DNA from: JAVVEW01 sp032251045
GTDB taxonomy: Bacteria; Pseudomonadota; Gammaproteobacteria; Methylococcales; Methylomonadaceae
Assembly (NCBI GenBank): GCA_032251045.1
Contig: JAVVEW010000056.1
Span: 1-16,431, forward strand
Reading direction: 5' to 3'
DNA: 16,431 bases
This document shows, piece after piece, positions 6,933 to 14,337 of the stretch; within the stretch, counting starts at the first letter, position 1, and each line of letters opens with the position of its first letter. A program made the translations under genes and the position numbers. The notes under the pieces were generated by a model. The model searched no databases. It saw only the letters and a program-made list of their open reading frames with translations, and was not told the origin of the DNA.

Positions 6933-7309
6933 TCCGCTTCCAGTTTCAGAGCCACGGAATTGATGCAATAACGAAGGCCGGTGGGCTTAGGCCCATCTTC
7001 AAAGACATGGCCTAAATGCGCGCCGCATTGATGACAGGTAACTTCAACCCGGCGCATGCCGTGACTGGCATCGGGATGTTCGGCGACTGCCTCCGCTGCC
7101 AGAGGTTGATAAAAGCTGGGCCAGCCGGAGCCGGAATCGTATTTATGTTCGGCATCAAACAACGCCGCGCCGCAGCAGATGCAATGGTAAATCCCGGGAT
7201 CTTGGCAGTGATAGTATTCACCGGTAAACGGCAGTTCGGTGCCTTTTTCCCGGCAAATGTGGTATTGCTCTGGCGTTAACCGGGAGCGCCATGAATCATC
7301 AGTGTGCAT
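6929..7309 (-). CDS. msrB: peptide-methionine (R)-S-oxide reductase
   Basis: Repairs oxidised protein by reducing methionine-R-sulfoxide. The 126-residue single-domain enzyme has the four structural zinc cysteines (Cys43/Cys46 in HCICCGAALF and Cys92/Cys95 in CHQCGAHLGHVF), the GSGWPSF substrate loop at 60-66 and the catalytic Cys115 in LRYCINSVAL. It has no signal peptide and acts in the cytoplasm. It overlaps the aminopeptidase gene by 4 bases. The ribosome binding site is weak (GGA, then a run of A before ATG). The che operon terminator ends only about 16 bases upstream, leaving no room for a promoter between, so transcription must start within or before the terminator or come by read-through. 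Confidence 0.96.
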   Translation of the reverse strand: MHTDDSWRSRLTPEQYHICREKGTELPFTGEYYHCQDPGIYHCICCGAALFDAEHKYDSGSGWPSFYQPLAAEAVAEHPDASHGMRRVEVTCHQCGAHLGHVFEDGPKPTGLRYCINSVALKLEAE

Positions 7310-7325
7310 TTTTTTATCCGAGCTG

Positions 7326-7360
7326 AAAAAAAAGGGCGATGCCTATCCATCATCGCCCTT
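7326..7360 (-). terminator. intrinsic terminator of the chemotaxis operon
   Basis: On the - strand a perfect 10-base stem AAGGGCGATG/CATCGCCCTT (7332-7341, 7351-7360) with a 9-base loop runs into eight T (7326-7333). It lies about 50 bases beyond the cheW stop and is a textbook Rho-independent terminator. The first arm reads AAGGGCGATG on both strands, so on the + strand the hairpin lacks the T-run. Confidence 0.92.
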
Positions 7361-7411
7361 GTAACAATACCGTCACGGCAACGCCGTTGTCCTGCTTTAA
7401 GCGCTAAAACA

Positions 7412-7975
7412 TTACGATACTTCAGAAGACACAGGCTCGCCAGCCGCTTCTTGATGACTGGCCACCATGTGTTCCAACTGTGAAAGCTCGCTCAGTGACA
7501 GAACCTTATCGATAGCCAACAGGATGATAAAAATATCATCCACACGCGCCATAGCCTGAATAAATTCGGTACGAATATCGGTACCAAAATCCGGCGCAGG
7601 CTGGATGTTATTGTCCGGTATCTCCAGAATCTCACGCACTTCATCAACCAACATGCCAATGAGTTGTGCGCCTTCACTGACATGAATCTCAACCAGCACG
7701 ATGCAGCTGCGCTTGCTGACCTTTGCGGTATGCTGTTTCAGCCGTGCCGTCAAATCGATCACGGGCACCACGTTACCACGCAGGTTAATGACGCCATGAA
7801 TAAACTGCGGCGTTAAGGGCACGCGCGTCATGTGTGAAATTTCAATAATCTCTTTAACATCGAGAATATTGATCGCGAAACTTTCCTGATCTACCAGAAA
7901 GGTCAGGTATTGCCCAATCTGTGCTGAGTTGATCAATGCCCGTTGCGGCTTACCCTGTTCGATGATATTGGTCAT
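7412..7975 (-). CDS. cheW: chemotaxis coupling protein CheW
   Basis: A cytoplasmic adaptor that links receptors to the CheA kinase. The 187-residue product consists of one CheW/SH3-like domain: QYLTFLVDQESFAINILDVKEI at the start, then the conserved FIHGVINLRGNVVPVIDL stretch, and IGMLVDEVREILEI in the second half. A 25-residue acidic C-terminal tail makes it slightly longer than the usual 160-170 residues. It begins 18 bases after the mcp stop, with GGGGA/GAGG ahead of the ATG, and is the last gene before the operon terminator. Confidence 0.96.
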   Translation of the reverse strand: MTNIIEQGKPQRALINSAQIGQYLTFLVDQESFAINILDVKEIIEISHMTRVPLTPQFIHGVINLRGNVVPVIDLTARLKQHTAKVSKRSCIVLVEIHVSEGAQLIGMLVDEVREILEIPDNNIQPAPDFGTDIRTEFIQAMARVDDIFIILLAIDKVLSLSELSQLEHMVASHQEAAGEPVSSEVS

Positions 7976-7993
7976 TGCCTCATTCCCCGCTGG

Positions 7994-10006
7994 TTAAAAG
8001 CGTTCGAAATCGGCATGATCAAAATCCATATCCTCAGCGCCTGTCGCTTTAATGCTTGCTGGTTTGCTCGGTGCCGAACGTCTTGGATTGAGCGGCGCGC
8101 CTCCGGTGCCGCTATGGCTGGTCTGATTTTGATCCAACTTGAAAAATGCCACGGCTTGTTGCAATTGCCCTGCCTGGCCATTCAGTTCTTCGGCTGTTGC
8201 GGCAAGCTCTTCGGAGCTGGCGGCATTTTGCTGCGTTGCTTTATCCAGTTGCCGCATAGAGTCATTGATTTGATTGATGCCACTGGATTGCTCAACCGAT
8301 GCTGCATTGATTTCCTGAACCAAATCGGATGTTTTGACAATGTTTGGCACCACGGTGGCTATTAATTGACCGGCACGCTCGGCAATGTTAACGCTATTGG
8401 TTGCCAACTCGTTGATTTCTTCAGCAGTAATCCGGCTGCTTTCAGCTAACTTGCGAACCTCGGCGGCCACCACGGCAAACCCTTTGCCATGCTCACCCGC
8501 TGATGCCGCCTCAATGGCCGCGTTCAGTGATAACAAATTGGTTTTGTAAGCAATGTCTTCAATCTGACCAATTTTCTTGGCGATGTTTTTCATTGCGTCA
8601 ACGGTAGCATTGACAGCATCGCCCCCCTCACGCGCCTCTTCTGCGGACTTAGTCGCCATTTGCTCGGTCACATGCGCATTTTCGGTATTTTGCTGCACTG
8701 AAGCATTCAGCTCTTCAATGGCCGATGTGGTTTCTTCCACGCTGGAGGCTTGTTCGGTCGCCATCTGGCTTAATGATTGCGCGGTTGAACTGACCTGTTG
8801 CGAGGCACTGGACAAGGCGTCTGAATTCGCTCTCACCCGAGCCACAACATCACTGAGCTGATCGCGCATACCGATCAATGCCTTGGCTAATTGGCCAATT
8901 TCATCCTTACCGTCAACATCCAGTTGTGCGGACAAATCCCCTTTGGACAAGGCTTGCGCGAAGGTAACGCCCAATGTGACCGGCTTGGTGATCAGATTGG
9001 CCAGGAACATAGCAATGGCGATACCCAAAATCAGCGCGACGACAATAGTGCCGATAATGATTTTGTTAGCCTCGGTCACCAATTCCTGAGCATTGGCGCG
9101 AGCAACCACTAACGATTCAAAGCCCGCTTCTTCGGCTGTTTGTGCCTGCAGAATCACGTTCTCACCCAATTCTGCCATGTCGACGAGAATATCTTTCAAC
9201 TTGTTGTCATTCTCGATCCAGTCCTCGGCGGCTTGCTTGTATTCCAAAGTGGCGTTTCGGGCAACACCAATCAGGCGCAGCGCCTCGGCACTGTCGTTGA
9301 TTTTTTCCAGATCATCGTACATGCGCAACAACTCAGGCAACCACACCTGCATTTGCTTCCAGGCCTTGCGATCTTTGTAATTGACCTCTTCCTTCTCGGC
9401 ACGCATGATGGCCATGGCCTTGATATAAATATTGGTCGCACCAATGTAGCGTTGTACATACTGGTCGAGGACAGCGACACTCGCGCCACCGGCCTTTGCC
9501 TCCTGATACAATCGAATTTGCCGTTGCAGGAAACTATCCGCAGTCTGAGAGACTTCCTCGCCTTTTTCAATCATTTTCTGGACGCGATCCTTGTTATCCT
9601 TCAGCGCTTGTACACCATTACGGTATTTTTCCGCATATTTCAAGGTACCTTCACGCGCTGTTTTTGATTGATTAAGAAGTTCGATATTCTGATATTCCTT
9701 AGCCAGCTGATCGACTTTATCAAGATAGCCCAGTAGTTTTTTCACATTAGCTTCAGCGCGCTGATGACTTTCGTTCTTTTCGTAAAGCAGGTAGTTTTTC
9801 TCCTCCATGATGATCGACAAGGCCATGCGTTCCACACCGGTCGCATACTCTACGGCCTTACCGTTATTATCAGTGATGCCGAACAAGGCGTCGGCAACAT
9901 TACTGATATAGACACGCGCCAAAATACTAAAGGCCACGGTGATCAGCACCAATAGCATGGCACCTGTCAGTATTTTTGTTTTTATCTTAAAATCATTCAG
10001 GTTCAT
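7994..10006 (-). CDS. methyl-accepting chemotaxis protein with long helical periplasmic domain
   Basis: A transmembrane chemoreceptor, 670 residues. TM1 is at about 11-32 and TM2 at 316-336. The roughly 280-residue periplasmic part between them is charged and all-helical in character, the size expected for a helical bimodular (HBM) ligand-binding domain; the ligand is unknown. HAMP follows at about 337-390, then a long coiled coil with EE-type adaptation segments and the signalling tip around NLLSLNAAIEAASAGEHGKGF at 490-510, which contacts CheA and CheW. The C-terminus is a flexible linker ending in ADFERF, which fits the pentapeptide pattern used to tether CheR/CheB. GAGGA lies 7 bases before the ATG. 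Located between cheA and cheW, it is probably a dedicated input to this pathway. Confidence 0.93.
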   Translation of the reverse strand: MNLNDFKIKTKILTGAMLLVLITVAFSILARVYISNVADALFGITDNNGKAVEYATGVERMALSIIMEEKNYLLYEKNESHQRAEANVKKLLGYLDKVDQLAKEYQNIELLNQSKTAREGTLKYAEKYRNGVQALKDNKDRVQKMIEKGEEVSQTADSFLQRQIRLYQEAKAGGASVAVLDQYVQRYIGATNIYIKAMAIMRAEKEEVNYKDRKAWKQMQVWLPELLRMYDDLEKINDSAEALRLIGVARNATLEYKQAAEDWIENDNKLKDILVDMAELGENVILQAQTAEEAGFESLVVARANAQELVTEANKIIIGTIVVALILGIAIAMFLANLITKPVTLGVTFAQALSKGDLSAQLDVDGKDEIGQLAKALIGMRDQLSDVVARVRANSDALSSASQQVSSTAQSLSQMATEQASSVEETTSAIEELNASVQQNTENAHVTEQMATKSAEEAREGGDAVNATVDAMKNIAKKIGQIEDIAYKTNLLSLNAAIEAASAGEHGKGFAVVAAEVRKLAESSRITAEEINELATNSVNIAERAGQLIATVVPNIVKTSDLVQEINAASVEQSSGINQINDSMRQLDKATQQNAASSEELAATAEELNGQAGQLQQAVAFFKLDQNQTSHSGTGGAPLNPRRSAPSKPASIKATGAEDMDFDHADFERF

Positions 10007-10034
10007 GAGAAATCCTCAAAGTGGATAAACAGGC

Positions 10035-12236
10035 TCAATGGAATGTTGGGCGTTGCGCTTGAAAACGATGACGACTGCGTTGCACGGCGGTTTCGATCAG
10101 TTTCTGAACGTCCAGAATCAAGGCAACCTGACCATCACCCAAAACTGTCGCGCCAGTAATGCCTTTAAGATTTTCAAACACCTTGCCCAAGGGTTTGATC
10201 ACGGTTTGGTGTTCTCCATGCAACTGATCAACCACGAAACCTGCCTTGGATTGACCAAATTTAACCACCACCACGCTTTCGCGCTGGTGGTCACGTTGAT
10301 GCGGCTGACAGGCAAAATAATCAGCCAGCCTTAAGTAAGGCAAAGCGTTGCCTCTAAGGTTAATGTAGTGCTCCACCTCATTGATCTGACATTCTTTTGG
10401 ATCCAGCTCGATACATTCATCGACCAGAGATAGCGGAATAATGAAATGCTCATGACCGGCACCGATCATGAAACCATCGATAATGGCCAGTGTTAATGGC
10501 AGCTGAATGCCGATAGTGGTGCCTTGACCAGGCGTGCTGTATACCGCAACCGAGCCACGCAAGGCTTCGATGTTACGCTTTACGACATCCATGCCCACAC
10601 CACGCCCGGATAAATTACTGGCCTTATCTTTGGTGCTGAGGCCAGGCGCAAAAATCAGCTGAAAAATCTCCTGTTGGCTCAATGTCTGATCCGGCTTGAC
10701 CAGACCATTGGCAATCGCTTTGGTGAGGATTTTTTCGCTATTAAGGCCCGCGCCATCATCGCTGATTTCGATCACAATATGGCCCGATTCATGATAAGCA
10801 TTTAATGTCACCCTGCCTTGTGCGGGCTTGCCCGCCGCAACACGCTGTTCGGGGGGTTCTACGCCATGATCAAGCGAGTTACGCACCAGATGAGTCAAGG
10901 GATCGTTGATTTTTTCAACCACGGTTTTATCCAATTCCGTTTCGCCCCCGTTGATTTGCAGTTCGATATCCTTGCCCAAGTCCTTGCTGACATCACGCAC
11001 AACGCGGCGAAAACGCGAGAACGTATCGCCGATTTGCACCATGCGCAATTCCAATGCCGTGTCACGCATACTGTTGACCAGGCTATTCATCGCGGCAGCA
11101 ACGTCTTCCGCGTCGCTGATGCCATGACGCTGCACGATCAGGTTCATAGCGGCGCTGGAAATCACCAATTCACCAACCAGGTTGATCAGCCGGCCCAGCT
11201 TATCGGCATCGACCCGAATGTAATTACTTTCGTTAGTGAGTTTTTGCTTGGTTTGTTCCTGTTTTTTTAAGGCCTCTTCCACCAACGGTTTTTGTACCAC
11301 GCGCTGTTCCACCAGAATTTCACCTAGCGGTTTGGCCTCTTGACTGGCGGCCTCCTGTTCATATTGGCTTTGTTGCTTGAGCGCCCGGTCCACATCGGCC
11401 TCGGTGAGTGAGCCAATTTGAATGAGCATCTCGCCCAAACGCGCCAAGTAATGGTCGTCATAATTATCCAGCAAGGCCAGATAATCCTTGACCCTGGCAT
11501 TAGGTGGCAGAATCTTTATTTCGCAATCATCGGCGGCAAATTCAAATACCTGCTCAAGCGTTTTTTTGTCGGCGTCGCTACGAAAAGCGATCTTGAAATG
11601 CAAATAACAACTTTCCGGGTCCATATCCTGCCCATCCGGCATGTTGGGATACAGAGTCAAAATCTGTTGAATCTCGCCTAAAGACAACAAGTAACGAATA
11701 AACGACAACGGGTCCATGCCATTGCGCAAGGCATCTTGCTGAAAGTCCAGTGAAATAAGCCAACATTCATCAATGGCAAAGTTTGCGTTATCTTCGGTTT
11801 GCAGTGCGGTTTCAGGTTCGGTAGGCAGCTGGTTGGCAGGCTTTTGTTCTGGATTCAGTCTGGCAATGAGGTTTTCACTTTGGGCGTGCAGCGCCTCAGG
11901 CAGGGGCGCATCAGGCGTTGCCAGAAAGTGCTGAACCAGCTCGCTCAGGTGATCTTTACCTTCCAGCAATACGGAAGTCAAAACATCATCGATCACCCGT
12001 TCGCCATTGCGAACCTGATCCATCAGCGTTTCTGCTTGGTGGGCAAAGGCTACGATCTGGTCGAAACCAAACAAACCGGCGCTACCTTTGAAGGTATGAA
12101 CGGCACGGAATAGCTGATTGATGGTCTCGGAATCACTCGGGTCAGACTCCAAAACCAACAAGGCACTCTCCATTTCCAGGAGCAGTTCTTCCGATTCCTG
12201 TGCAAACGTTGCCAGGGCGGGATCGAGATCAGTCAT
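10035..12236 (-). CDS. cheA: chemotaxis histidine kinase CheA with MshEN-like repeats
   Basis: The central kinase of the pathway, 733 residues. Domains in order: P1 Hpt at about 5-105 with the phosphorylated His47 in AVHTFKGSAG; a module at about 155-245 beginning CWLISLDFQQDALRNGMDPL; two 24-residue MshEN-like repeats at 266-289 and 303-326; P3 dimerisation from about 338; P4 ATPase with N-box NDPLTHLVRNSLDHGVE at 444-460, DDGAGL at 493-498, FAPGLST at 529-535 and GRGVGMD at 544-550; and a C-terminal P5 CheW-like domain from about 585. There is no canonical P2 response-regulator domain; the 155-245 module may replace it. It phosphorylates CheY and CheB. The start overlaps the STAS gene by ATGA. 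Confidence 0.96.
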   Translation of the reverse strand: MTDLDPALATFAQESEELLLEMESALLVLESDPSDSETINQLFRAVHTFKGSAGLFGFDQIVAFAHQAETLMDQVRNGERVIDDVLTSVLLEGKDHLSELVQHFLATPDAPLPEALHAQSENLIARLNPEQKPANQLPTEPETALQTEDNANFAIDECWLISLDFQQDALRNGMDPLSFIRYLLSLGEIQQILTLYPNMPDGQDMDPESCYLHFKIAFRSDADKKTLEQVFEFAADDCEIKILPPNARVKDYLALLDNYDDHYLARLGEMLIQIGSLTEADVDRALKQQSQYEQEAASQEAKPLGEILVEQRVVQKPLVEEALKKQEQTKQKLTNESNYIRVDADKLGRLINLVGELVISSAAMNLIVQRHGISDAEDVAAAMNSLVNSMRDTALELRMVQIGDTFSRFRRVVRDVSKDLGKDIELQINGGETELDKTVVEKINDPLTHLVRNSLDHGVEPPEQRVAAGKPAQGRVTLNAYHESGHIVIEISDDGAGLNSEKILTKAIANGLVKPDQTLSQQEIFQLIFAPGLSTKDKASNLSGRGVGMDVVKRNIEALRGSVAVYSTPGQGTTIGIQLPLTLAIIDGFMIGAGHEHFIIPLSLVDECIELDPKECQINEVEHYINLRGNALPYLRLADYFACQPHQRDHQRESVVVVKFGQSKAGFVVDQLHGEHQTVIKPLGKVFENLKGITGATVLGDGQVALILDVQKLIETAVQRSRHRFQAQRPTFH

Positions 12237-12562
12237 GATGATGTCCGTTGTTTCGCCAGCACAATAGGGTCGCCAAAAAACTTGCTTAAATCGAGCATTT
12301 CAAAAACTTCAACTACCGCCTCGCTATGCTCGGTCAAACGCAGTTGCAAGGACTGCCGTCCTGATTCGCGTTTTAACCACAGCAATAATTGCAAGCCCGC
12401 ACTGTCGATCTCGGTGACACCACTGAGATCGATCTGAATATTTTTACCCTTGCGCAGTTGCTCGTACAACACCTGCTGCTGTTCCGCAGCGGTGTAGATG
12501 GTCATTTCCTGCTGGATCCGAATGCCGATACCCTGGGCGTTGTCAGTCAATTGGATGCTCAT
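12233..12562 (-). CDS. STAS domain protein (anti-sigma antagonist-like) in che operon
   Basis: A 109-residue single STAS domain. The conserved loop IDLSGVTEIDSAGLQLLL contains Ser54, the position phosphorylated in SpoIIAA-type anti-sigma factor antagonists. A TTG would extend the frame 24 bases upstream into cheY, but the ATG at 12562 has GAGGCGG placed eight bases ahead and gives the family N-terminus. The stop overlaps the cheA start by ATGA, so the two are co-translated. No partner anti-sigma kinase or phosphatase is visible in the window. It may bind CheA or another regulator, which is inference from position only. Confidence 0.9.
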   Translation of the reverse strand: MSIQLTDNAQGIGIRIQQEMTIYTAAEQQQVLYEQLRKGKNIQIDLSGVTEIDSAGLQLLLWLKRESGRQSLQLRLTEHSEAVVEVFEMLDLSKFFGDPIVLAKQRTSS

Positions 12563-12572
12563 GATGTCCGCC

Positions 12573-12941
12573 TCAAGGCAAGACAAGCTTGGAAACGGCG
12601 TTCAGCAAGGTCGGCGCCTGGAACGGCTTGGTCAGCCATGCCTTCGCGCCTGCGGCTTTACCTTGTTGTTTTTTATCCTCCGCAGCTTCCGTGGTTAACA
12701 TCATCATCGGTGTGAATCGATACATGGGCAGCTTTTTTACCTCTTGCACAAAGGTAATGCCATCCATGTTAGGCATATTGACATCCGTGATAATCAGGTT
12801 GATTTTGTCGCCAGTGAGCTTACCCAGTGCATCTTTGCCATCACACGCCTCAATCACCTGATAGCCTGCACCTTTTAGGGCAATGCTAACCACCTGTCTG
12901 ATAGAAGCGGAATCATCGACGATCATAATGGTTTTAGCCAT
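12573..12941 (-). CDS. cheY: chemotaxis response regulator CheY
   Basis: A 122-residue stand-alone receiver domain. The acidic pair Asp9/Asp10, phosphoacceptor Asp53 in ITDVNMPNMDG, Thr83 and Lys105 in LTKPF are all in place, so it should accept phosphate from CheA and act on the motor switch or another output. An AAGGGA ribosome binding site precedes the ATG, 21 bases after the short MCP gene. No CheZ, CheC or CheX phosphatase gene is seen nearby. Confidence 0.95.
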   Translation of the reverse strand: MAKTIMIVDDSASIRQVVSIALKGAGYQVIEACDGKDALGKLTGDKINLIITDVNMPNMDGITFVQEVKKLPMYRFTPMMMLTTEAAEDKKQQGKAAGAKAWLTKPFQAPTLLNAVSKLVLP

Positions 12942-12962
12942 AACATCCCTTGCCGTGTTACG

Positions 12963-14156
12963 TTAGAAAAAAGTAAGGTCGTCATCATGTTTGACCTGGG
13001 CATGATTGTCGCCGGCAGTAGAATGATTCATCACCTCTTCCGGCATCGTATAGTTGAGTTCCATATGCGCCAGTGCCTGCTGCACATCAAGCTCCTGAGT
13101 GTCTCGTTGTTCCCGGGCCTGCTGAATTAAACTCTGCATCGCTTCGAGATTATGCTCGACATGCTGCAACATCTGAGCGACACGATCCTGAAACTGAAAT
13201 GCGGTTAACACATCGCTGATCTGAGCACTCACCTCACCGCTGTTTTGCTGCAAAATCCGGGTATTGTGACTGGACATGGCTAACACCGTTTGCAAGTCGG
13301 CAAGCACGGTACTGATACTGTTCTCGGCATCATTGATGGTTTTATCTTCCGTTACGCCGGAGGATTCGGATTTTTTGACGGTGGCCTGCATCGCCGCGCT
13401 AATATCATTGACCGCGGAACTGATTTTTTCGCCGGTAGTAGATGAGAACCCAGCCAGCTTGCGCACTTCGTCAGCCACCACGGCAAAACCGCGACCGTTT
13501 TCACCGGCACGCGCCGCTTCAATGGCGGCATTCAGCGCCAACAGATTGATCTGCTCGGCAACTTTTCTGACCTCCATGGCCATTTCATTGAGGCGACCGG
13601 TTAACGACGACAGTTTACGCACCTCTTCGATAACCTCGTGCTCAACCTGTTTGATCTCTTTCAGAGCTTTCAACACCTGCGTCAACGCATGCCGACCTTC
13701 AGCAAAGATTGCGTCAACATCACGGCCATCCTGAGTGTGTGAAGTTTCCGAGACAATAGCGCTAATCTGATCCAACATAGCGGCAAAGCGCTGTGTCAGA
13801 ACGGTAATTTCCTGCTCGGTGTGCGTACGTGAAGTCTGTACCTGGCGGCTCAGAATCGGCGCCACATGCTCAACCAGCTGCTCCAGAGAGTGCGCATAGT
13901 GCTCCAACCGTTTTTTCTCATCCTGAAAGGCACCCAGACTGATCTCAGCCTGGCGCTCCCATTGCTGAAGCTGGTTTTCATAGAGCATGTGACCGACAAT
14001 GAAAGCGCCGATAACAATCACGCCCGCGGCCAACCCACTTACAATCGTCATACCCGCCAGCACTAAAACCGCCAGCGCTGAAAAAATGCCCCATGACAAC
14101 ACAAGGCCAAAGACAAATAACTGATTCGGTTTCTGCGCAGCTTTAGAGCTTGCCAT
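12963..14156 (-). CDS. short membrane-anchored MCP without sensor domain
   Basis: A chemoreceptor-like protein of 397 residues. Two adjacent membrane helices (about 13-35 and 37-57) form a hairpin with almost no periplasmic loop, followed directly by a cytoplasmic coiled coil with no recognisable HAMP. The signalling tip is NLLALNAAIEAARAGENGRG at 204-222 and AVVADEVRKLA just after. The C-terminal part contains FQFQDRVAQMLQHVEHNLEAM, typical of this short class, then a polar tail ending DDDLTFF. It probably senses an internal or membrane signal or acts as an accessory signalling helix bundle. The ATG at 14156 is chosen. A GTG at 14165 with AGGA five bases upstream is a good alternative; the TTG at 14192 overlaps the predicted promoter and is unlikely. 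Confidence 0.88.
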   Translation of the reverse strand: MASSKAAQKPNQLFVFGLVLSWGIFSALAVLVLAGMTIVSGLAAGVIVIGAFIVGHMLYENQLQQWERQAEISLGAFQDEKKRLEHYAHSLEQLVEHVAPILSRQVQTSRTHTEQEITVLTQRFAAMLDQISAIVSETSHTQDGRDVDAIFAEGRHALTQVLKALKEIKQVEHEVIEEVRKLSSLTGRLNEMAMEVRKVAEQINLLALNAAIEAARAGENGRGFAVVADEVRKLAGFSSTTGEKISSAVNDISAAMQATVKKSESSGVTEDKTINDAENSISTVLADLQTVLAMSSHNTRILQQNSGEVSAQISDVLTAFQFQDRVAQMLQHVEHNLEAMQSLIQQAREQRDTQELDVQQALAHMELNYTMPEEVMNHSTAGDNHAQVKHDDDLTFF

Positions 14157-14191
14157 TATGTTCACTCGATTCCTATCAATGAATCTGATCA

Positions 14192-14220
14192 ATACTAGAC
14201 CGATATCCGGGCAATTTCAA
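14192..14220 (-). promoter_or_regulatory. predicted sigma70 promoter for the MCP-cheY-STAS-cheA-mcp-cheW unit
   Basis: In the 145-base gap after cheB, TTGAAA (14215-14220) and TAGTAT (14192-14197) on the - strand are separated by exactly 17 bases. The predicted start lies about 20-30 bases before the MCP start codon. No terminator is evident between cheB and this promoter, so read-through from cheR-cheD-cheB may add to it. Confidence 0.6.
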
Positions 14221-14337
14221 TGGGTTTTGACGCCCGAAATATTGCCGCGCATACTAAGAAACTGTTTTGCTACACCTTGCCAGAAGCGCCTGTGAATAGT
14301 CTCAAAATAGATAAGTACGTGATTTATTTCGCTGCTA

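Noticed and set aside
6933..6968. TTG start extending the M18 aminopeptidase
   Set aside because: The ATG at 6932 has a ribosome binding site, overlaps the msrB stop by ATGA and gives the family N-terminus.
7375..7387. ACGGC/GCCGT short hairpin before the che terminator
   Set aside because: Five-base arms with a 3-base loop and no T-run, next to a far stronger terminator; likely chance or part of the same 3' end.
14200..14232. possible sigma28 (FliA-type) promoter before the short MCP: CAAA-N15-CCGGATAT
   Set aside because: Only 5 of 8 bases match the -10 and 3 of 8 the -35; the overlapping sigma70 pair TTGAAA-17-TAGTAT fits better.
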